A program made the translations under genes and the position numbers. Source: Clostridia bacterium (GTDB lineage Bacteria > Bacillota_A > Clostridia > Christensenellales > Aristaeellaceae). From it: 10,572 nucleotides of DNA. Positions 6,683-10,572 of the stretch are shown here, one piece after another (position 1 is the stretch's first letter; the number at the start of each line of letters is the position of its first letter). Below the pieces are notes generated by a model, which saw only the letters and a list, made by a program, of their open reading frames with translations, did no database searches and was not told where the DNA came from. Location of the stretch: assembly GCA_900754775.1 (NCBI GenBank), contig CAAEDZ010000196.1, forward strand, positions 1 to 10,572, read 5' to 3'.

Positions 6683-7513
6683 TTACTGGATCAGCGCGTC
6701 GGTGAGGCCGTACTTCTCGGCCAGTTCGGCCACCGTGCCGTCCTCCTTCAATTTGGCGATGGACTCGTTGACCATGGCGGTGAAGTCGCTGCCCTTGCGG
6801 AAGGCGATGCCGTAGAACTGGTCGCCGAAGTTGTTGTCCATGTTGACCACCAGGTCGGCGTAGTCGCTGTCCGGGCGCACCATGCCCAGAGCGCAGACGC
6901 TGTCCACCAGAGCGATGTCCGCCGTGCCGGACTTGACTTCCAGAAGCGCGTTGGCCATGGAGCCGACGGGGATGTAGGTGCAGCCCGCGAAGTATTCCTG
7001 CGCGGAGACTTCCACGGTGTCGTCGTCCTCGATGGTGCCCTGCAGCTTGCCCTCGCCGGTGGAGCCTTGCTCAGCCACGACCGTGTAGCCGTTCACGTCC
7101 GCCATGATCTCTTCCTCGCGGTCGGCTTTCATGACCATCGCCTGCGTGTTGAGCAGGTAAGGCTCGCTGATGGACATGTTCTCCTCGCGCTCGGGGGTGA
7201 TGCACATGCCGTTCCAGATGCAGTCGATGTTCTTGGAGTTCAGCTCGATCTCTTTGGCGTCCCAGCTGATGACGATGAAGTTGGCCTCGATGCCGAGGTC
7301 TTCGCACACCGCCTTGGCAAGTTCGGTGTCAAAGCCGATCAGATCGCCCGTCTCGGGGTCCTCGTAGTTGATGGGGGCGAAGAGGGTGATGCCGATGTTG
7401 AGAACGCCGTTGCCGAGGATGTAGTCGGCGTCGCTCTCCTCCTCCGCGAAGGCGAAGGACATCGCCGTCAGAGACAGGACCAGAACCAGCAGCATGCTCA
7501 AAACTTTCTTCAT
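6683..7513 (-). CDS. Polar amino acid ABC importer, extracellular substrate-binding protein
   Basis: This 276-residue protein is a family 3 solute-binding protein that captures an amino acid outside the membrane and delivers it to the permease. Residues 1-23 are a signal peptide (MKK, hydrophobic core, AFA-EE cleavage site); there is no lipobox cysteine. The mature protein has the usual order: GITLFAPINYED (41-52), IGFDTELAKAVCEDLG (59-74), IDCIWNGMCITPERE (96-110) with R109 the probable carboxylate ligand, QGSTGE (149-154), and ALVDS (201-205) with D204 the probable amino-group ligand. The SWDAKEIELNSKNIDCIWNG stretch resembles cystine/glutamine-type binding proteins, but the ligand is not certain. 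The mature part has five cysteines (70, 98, 104, 178, 207), many for an exported protein. The ATG at 7513 has AAAGGAG ten bases upstream. First gene of the operon. Confidence 0.94.
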   Translation of the reverse strand: MKKVLSMLLVLVLSLTAMSFAFAEEESDADYILGNGVLNIGITLFAPINYEDPETGDLIGFDTELAKAVCEDLGIEANFIVISWDAKEIELNSKNIDCIWNGMCITPEREENMSISEPYLLNTQAMVMKADREEEIMADVNGYTVVAEQGSTGEGKLQGTIEDDDTVEVSAQEYFAGCTYIPVGSMANALLEVKSGTADIALVDSVCALGMVRPDSDYADLVVNMDNNFGDQFYGIAFRKGSDFTAMVNESIAKLKEDGTVAELAEKYGLTDALIQ

Positions 7514-7560
7514 CGTTGTAACGCTCCTTTATTTGGATTGGGGCCATTCCCCTTGTTTGC

Positions 7561-7637
7561 GTCAGCACTTTACTGTGCTAACGTGGTATGGTGGTATCTT
7601 AGCACAACAGACCTGAAAATGCAATAGTTTGAAAGTA
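7561..7637. promoter_or_regulatory. Operator candidates of the importer promoter, including a LysR-type T-N11-A box
   Basis: Two dyads flank the promoter. TAGTTTGAAAGTA (7625-7637) is a T-N11-A element with 5 of 6 arm bases symmetric, directly upstream of the -35, the usual place for a LysR-type activator. TGTGCTAA (7574-7581) and TTAGCACA (7599-7606) are perfect inverted arms 17 bases apart that cover the -10, with a direct repeat GTGGTATG/GTGGTATC between them and a third half-site AGCAC at 7564-7568. Which protein binds is inferred. Confidence 0.45.
7596..7624 (-). promoter_or_regulatory. Promoter of the amino acid importer operon
   Basis: On the minus strand TTGCAT (7624-7619), 17 bases, TAAGAT (7601-7596). 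The start would be near 7589, giving a leader of about 75 bases. The leader contains two small hairpins, AGCAC/GTGCT (7564-7568/7575-7579) and GGGG/CCCC (7540-7543/7549-7552). The rest of 7514-7705 holds only this promoter, the operator candidates and the upstream terminator. Confidence 0.6.
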
Positions 7638-7662
7638 ATGTTCCTGTTAAATCGAAAACGGC

Positions 7663-7692
7663 GCAAAAAAACCGCCGGCGACTGGCCGGCGG
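7663..7692 (-). terminator. Rho-independent terminator of the LysR-type regulator gene
   Basis: On the minus strand CCGCCGGC (7692-7685) pairs with GCCGGCGG (7679-7672), eight GC pairs with a 5-base loop, followed at once by seven T (7671-7665). It starts 14 bases after the stop codon at 7706 and separates the regulator from the importer operon. Confidence 0.9.
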
Positions 7693-7705
7693 AAACGGTT
7701 TTTGA

Positions 7706-8650
7706 CTATCGCGCCCCTCTGCGGTCGCCAAAGGCGATGTCGTTGCGGGCGTCGAACAGTTTGTCGATGAACAGGCGGTCGTACTCCGTGAGGTTGTAGC
7801 GCCGGGGGTAGATGAGTACATCGCGGTAGCGGCGGTTGGAGGCGCACTTTTTCTGCACCAGCCCCCACTGGTCGAGGATGCGCCGCGGCTCGGGCGAGGT
7901 CCACATGTAGGTGGTGGGGATGCGGCTCAAAATCTCAAACTGGTCGGCGCGCTCGTAGATGAGTATGCGGCGGTTTTCGCAGTCCCCGGGGCGGTGCGCC
8001 GTCTTGGGCAGGGAGGCAAGGTGCGGCACGGTCTTGTCGCCGTGGGTGAGTTCGATGTAATCCTCCAGCCGCACGGGGTCGAGCGGGTCCTCGTCTGCCA
8101 GTGGGTGCGCTTTGGAGAGGAGGACCTCGTAGTCGTACTCCCACACCTGCTCAAACGTCAGCTCCTTTTCATCGAGAAAGTCGAGAAAGTGCGCCTCGTG
8201 CTGCACGCGGTAGCGGATGATGCCCAGCCGGAAGCGGCCGGAAAGCACGTTGTTGACCGTCTGCACGGAATTGGTCTCCTTGATGCTCAGGCGCATGTCC
8301 GTGCTTGCGTCCAGCGCCTCGATAAAGCGCGCCACGCCGTCGGCGATATAGCTGCCGCGCGGCATGGAAAGGCTCAACCGCTGCACATTGCCGCTCTGGT
8401 CGTCGCGCAGGGCCTCCATCTGCTCCACCTGCAAAAGCACGCCCCGCGCCAGTTTGAGAAACTCCACGCCCCGCCGCGTCGGCACCACGCCGCGCGAGGT
8501 GCGCTCAAACACGGGAAAGCCAAGCCCCTCCTCCAATTCGCGGATGGCCTTGCTGAGGTTGGGCTGCGCCATGTAGAGATTTTCCGCCGCCTGCGAGATC
8601 GAGCCGGTGCGCTCCACCTCGATGGCGTATTTGAACTGTATGATATTCAT
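7706..8650 (-). CDS. LysR-family transcriptional regulator
   Basis: This 314-residue protein has the LysR layout: an N-terminal winged helix-turn-helix (residues 1-60, helix-turn-helix about 18-37, SISQAAENLYMAQPNLSKAI), a linker helix (about 61-88) and an effector-binding domain from about 90 (RLSLSMPRGSYIADGVARF). Contacts in the HTH such as AQPNLSKAIRELEEGLG and FERTSRGVVPTRRG are classic. I chose ATG 8650 over the in-frame ATG at 8671 because the promoter -10 ends next to 8671, so transcription should begin inside that longer version; GGGGGA lies eight bases before 8650. It sits just upstream of the importer genes, same strand, behind its own terminator, so control of that importer in response to an amino acid or related metabolite is likely but inferred. 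Unlike many LysR genes it is not divergent from its presumed target. Confidence 0.92.
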   Translation of the reverse strand: MNIIQFKYAIEVERTGSISQAAENLYMAQPNLSKAIRELEEGLGFPVFERTSRGVVPTRRGVEFLKLARGVLLQVEQMEALRDDQSGNVQRLSLSMPRGSYIADGVARFIEALDASTDMRLSIKETNSVQTVNNVLSGRFRLGIIRYRVQHEAHFLDFLDEKELTFEQVWEYDYEVLLSKAHPLADEDPLDPVRLEDYIELTHGDKTVPHLASLPKTAHRPGDCENRRILIYERADQFEILSRIPTTYMWTSPEPRRILDQWGLVQKKCASNRRYRDVLIYPRRYNLTEYDRLFIDKLFDARNDIAFGDRRGAR

Positions 8651-8673
8651 GGAAACATCCCCCGTTCCCATCC

Positions 8674-8702
8674 ATTATACCGCTTCCGGCGGGGAGGGTC
8701 AA
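8674..8702 (-). promoter_or_regulatory. Promoter of the LysR-type regulator gene
   Basis: On the minus strand TTGACC (8702-8697), a 17-base spacer and TATAAT (8679-8674) form a near-consensus sigma-A promoter. The start should be near 8667, leaving a leader of about 17 bases before ATG 8650. The -35 begins just past the T-run of the preceding terminator. Confidence 0.75.
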
Positions 8703-8704
8703 CC

Positions 8705-8740
8705 AAAAAACGGACGGGACAGCATTTGCCATCCCGTCCG
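8705..8740 (-). terminator. Rho-independent terminator of the L,D-transpeptidase gene
   Basis: On the minus strand CGGACGGGA (8740-8732) pairs with TCCCGTCCG (8719-8711), nine perfect pairs with a 12-base loop that can add two inner pairs, followed by six T (8710-8705). It starts 14 bases after the stop codon at 8754. Confidence 0.92.
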
Positions 8741-8753
8741 CAAAGGGGCTTGC

Positions 8754-10454
8754 CTACGCCTGCACCACCACGGTGGTGCCCGCCGGGCAGTTGTCGTAGA
8801 TCCACTTGGCGTCGCTCACCGTCAGGCGCACGCAGCCGTGCGATTCGGCGCGGCCCAGCGAGCGGGTGGAGCCGCCGGAGTTCTCGTTGGGGCGGCTGTA
8901 TGTAACGGAGTGGAACAGTATGCCGCCCTGTATGCGCCAGGCGTATTGCGCGTAACAGTTGAAATCCTTGAAGTAGTACCAGCGCCCGCCTGCCTTGCCC
9001 GAACCCTGGAAGGTGCCCTGCGGCGTCGGCGTCTTTGGCGCGCCCACGCAGCACTTGAAGCTGCCCAGACGCTCCCGGTAGCCGTCGCCCGTCCAGCGGT
9101 ATACGTAGACGCGGCGGTCGGAGATGTCCACCACCAGCTTGTAGGGGAACACGTACTCCTCGCTCTCAACGGCGTCCGGGCTGAACAGCAGCCGCTGCGT
9201 CGTCTCGTCGGCCACGCCGGTCTGGTCGAGGTTGTTCTTGCGCTGGAAGTAGCGAAGCGCGTTCTCGGTCAGGCTGCCGAAATCGCCGTCGGCGCTGTAC
9301 AGGTAGTTGAGCTGATGCAGGCGGCGCTGCACGCGCTCCACTTCGATGCCTTCGTCGCCGCTGCGCACCGTCTCATGGTAGACGTCGAAAGTATCGGCCT
9401 TGAAAAAGTCCATCAGGCTGTCGGAAATTTCACCGTCCGGCACGTAGGGCGTGGGCGCGGGCGTGGCCGCCACCTCCGGCGGCAGCGTAGCGTCGTACAC
9501 CATGGGCATCTCGCCCGGCGCGGGGGTCGGCGTGGGGGTGGGGGTCGGCGTGGGCGCGGGCGTCGGCGTGGGGTTGGCCTCCAGGTATTCGAGCATGTCC
9601 TCGTACTGGTAGCTCTTGAAGGCCTTCACCGCGTCCTCGGTGTCGTCGCCGTAATGGCCGTCCACCGTGCCGGAAAGGAAGCCCCACTCGGCCAGCCGCT
9701 GCTGGGCCAGCTCGATATCCACGCCCTTGGCGCCATGCGCGCGCGGCGAGGGCGTGGGCGTGGGCTTGATGGTCAGATTCGTGCCGTTTTGCAAAAGTTC
9801 ACGCGTCTCGGGGTCGGCCACGCCGGTCACTTCCAGAGCGTGCATCTGCTGGAACTCGGAGATGGCCGTCTCCGTGGCCGGGCCAAGCACGCCGTCGGCG
9901 ATGCCGGTCAGGTAAGCAAGCTCAATGAGCTTGGTCTGCACGCCGAAGATCAGGTTGGTGGATGTCGCAAGCAGTTCGCGCGTCTCGGGGTCGGCCACGC
10001 CGGTCGCCTCCAGCCCGTACATCTGCTGGAAGGTGGCAATGGCCTTCTCGGTGCTTTCGCCGAGCGCGCCGTCGGCCTCGCCGCTGAGTACGCCCGTGGC
10101 GATCAGGTCTTCCTGCACCTCAAATATGCCCTCCTGCGCCGTGGAGAGCGCGGCAAGGGTCGCCTCGTCGGCGTAGCCGGTCGCTTCCAGCCCGTACATC
10201 TGCTGGAAGAGCTTCACGGCCTCCTCGGTGCCGTCGCCAAAGTGGCCGTCGGCAGCGCCGGTGAGCAGACCCAGGGCGATGAGGCGCTCCTGCATTTCCT
10301 GCACGGCGCTCTCGCCCGAGCCATCCACCATGCCGTTGACGAGGGCGCCCTCAGGCGGCTCCTGCGTGGGCGCGGCGGTGGCGCTGTCCTCCGCCACGGC
10401 ATAGCCGATGAGCAGGCAGAGGGTCAGTAGGATACAAAGCGATCTGCGAAGCAA
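8754..10454 (-). CDS. Secreted L,D-transpeptidase with five peptidoglycan-binding repeats
   Basis: This 566-residue exported protein should crosslink peptidoglycan (3-3 links) or attach partners to it. Residues 1-21 are a signal peptide (cleavage near AVA-ED). Peptidoglycan-binding type 1 modules follow at about 48-105, 110-165, 169-222, 245-290 and 363-425, each with LxxLGxLxGxADGxxG-like cores. The fourth breaks off before its last helix and runs into a Thr-Pro linker (294-313); another short one is at 230-237. The YkuD catalytic domain spans about 436-566, with H515 and the active-site motif SHGCVR (538-543, C541). The only plausible start is TTG at 10454, with AAGGGG eight bases upstream and a promoter about 30 bases further; no in-frame ATG precedes the signal peptide. 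It is a single-gene unit. Confidence 0.93.
   Translation of the reverse strand: MLRRSLCILLTLCLLIGYAVAEDSATAAPTQEPPEGALVNGMVDGSGESAVQEMQERLIALGLLTGAADGHFGDGTEEAVKLFQQMYGLEATGYADEATLAALSTAQEGIFEVQEDLIATGVLSGEADGALGESTEKAIATFQQMYGLEATGVADPETRELLATSTNLIFGVQTKLIELAYLTGIADGVLGPATETAISEFQQMHALEVTGVADPETRELLQNGTNLTIKPTPTPSPRAHGAKGVDIELAQQRLAEWGFLSGTVDGHYGDDTEDAVKAFKSYQYEDMLEYLEANPTPTPAPTPTPTPTPTPAPGEMPMVYDATLPPEVAATPAPTPYVPDGEISDSLMDFFKADTFDVYHETVRSGDEGIEVERVQRRLHQLNYLYSADGDFGSLTENALRYFQRKNNLDQTGVADETTQRLLFSPDAVESEEYVFPYKLVVDISDRRVYVYRWTGDGYRERLGSFKCCVGAPKTPTPQGTFQGSGKAGGRWYYFKDFNCYAQYAWRIQGGILFHSVTYSRPNENSGGSTRSLGRAESHGCVRLTVSDAKWIYDNCPAGTTVVVQA
9516..9575 (-). repeat. Thr-Pro linker repeat with G-runs on the plus strand
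   Basis: This stretch encodes alternating Thr/Pro/Ala (residues about 294-313). On the plus strand it shows runs of five, five, three, three and four G within 55 bases, a possible G-quadruplex in the template strand. The coding cause, repeated Thr-Pro codons, is sufficient explanation. Confidence 0.7.
9789..10313 (-). repeat. Tandem repeats inside the L,D-transpeptidase gene
   Basis: Three peptidoglycan-binding modules recur at about 165-180 base spacing. Near-identical stretches such as the ones encoding FQQMYGLEATG (repeats 1 and 2), FQQMHALEVTG (repeat 3) and TGVADPETRELL (repeats 2 and 3) show recent internal duplication. This array could expand or contract by recombination. Confidence 0.8.
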
Positions 10455-10490
10455 AGGTCACACCCCTTCGTGGCAGTTGTATACGGATAT

Positions 10491-10519
10491 ATTATAACCA
10501 AATATTGTCGCGCTTTCAG
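10491..10519 (-). promoter_or_regulatory. Promoter of the L,D-transpeptidase gene
   Basis: On the minus strand CTGAAA (10519-10514), a 17-base spacer and TATAAT (10496-10491), in an AT-rich island. The start would be near 10484, about 30 bases before the TTG start codon. Confidence 0.65.
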
Positions 10520-10555
10520 GCCGTAGAAGTAAACAAACGATTAAATATGTAGGCG

Positions 10556-10572
10556 GGGGAGGGGCGCTCCCC
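10556..10572. other. GC hairpin cut by the right edge of the window
   Basis: GGGGAG (10556-10561) and CTCCCC (10567-10572) form six pairs around a 5-base loop. It may be the base or tip of a terminator or stem belonging to whatever lies to the right. No T-run is visible on the left side, and the right side is outside the window. Confidence 0.3.

Noticed and set aside
7514..7590. Riboswitch or T-box leader ahead of the importer operon
   Set aside because: The leader is only about 75 bases with small hairpins. No T-box sequence, specifier loop or known riboswitch core is visible.
8607..10430. 607-codon plus-strand open frame opposite the L,D-transpeptidase gene
   Set aside because: It is the antisense shadow of a clear gene with signal peptide and catalytic motif. 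The translation is Arg/His/Val-rich low-complexity sequence without any recognisable domain, as expected in GC-rich DNA.

Overview
This is a GC-rich window of ordinary-looking bacterial chromosome with dense coding. It carries eight confident genes plus one small unrecognised ORF; all but one lie on the minus strand. Strong GGAGG-type ribosome sites, sigma-A-like promoters, Rho-independent terminators, a probable electron-bifurcating EtfAB with a 2-hydroxyacid dehydrogenase, and a secreted L,D-transpeptidase with peptidoglycan-binding repeats suggest an anaerobic, high-GC member of the Clostridia. Christensenellales or Oscillospirales is a guess from protein style (signal peptides ending AxA-EE, repeated peptidoglycan-binding modules), not a demonstrated placement.

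Layout. Positions 1-171 hold a cluster of back-to-back palindromes, the most unusual DNA in the window. Positions 228-252 form a hairpin after an operon that reads leftward from 3753: a GlcD/D-lactate-dehydrogenase-type flavoprotein (2188-3753), etfB (1421-2191), a 60-residue ORF of unknown function (1242-1424) and etfA (263-1240). All junctions overlap or abut, so translation is probably coupled. The small ORF between etfB and etfA is the best candidate here for something undescribed. The operon resembles confurcating lactate dehydrogenase systems, in which lactate oxidation to pyruvate with NAD+ is driven by reduced ferredoxin.

Divergent from it is the only plus-strand gene, a type Ic aspartate aminotransferase (3814-5037). 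The two share a promoter region of about 60 bp in which each promoter's proposed -35 overlaps the other gene's start codon, and a short palindrome covers the centre. A strong hairpin terminator (5060-5099) separates the aminotransferase from the convergent transporter operon.

The second minus-strand block is a polar amino acid ABC importer: binding protein (6683-7513), permease (5917-6597) and ATPase (5105-5905). A hairpin without a U-run lies after the binding-protein gene, as expected if it sets a higher dose of that protein. Upstream lies a LysR-type regulator (7706-8650), a good candidate to control the importer: the importer promoter has a T-N11-A dyad beside its -35 and an 8-bp inverted repeat across its -10.

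The last gene (8754-10454, TTG start) encodes a secreted L,D-transpeptidase with five peptidoglycan-binding repeats, one of them truncated, and Thr-Pro linkers. Its terminator T-run directly abuts the LysR promoter. No tRNA, rRNA, CRISPR array, transposase or phage gene was seen. The longest gene-free stretches are 1-262 and 7514-7705, both described below.
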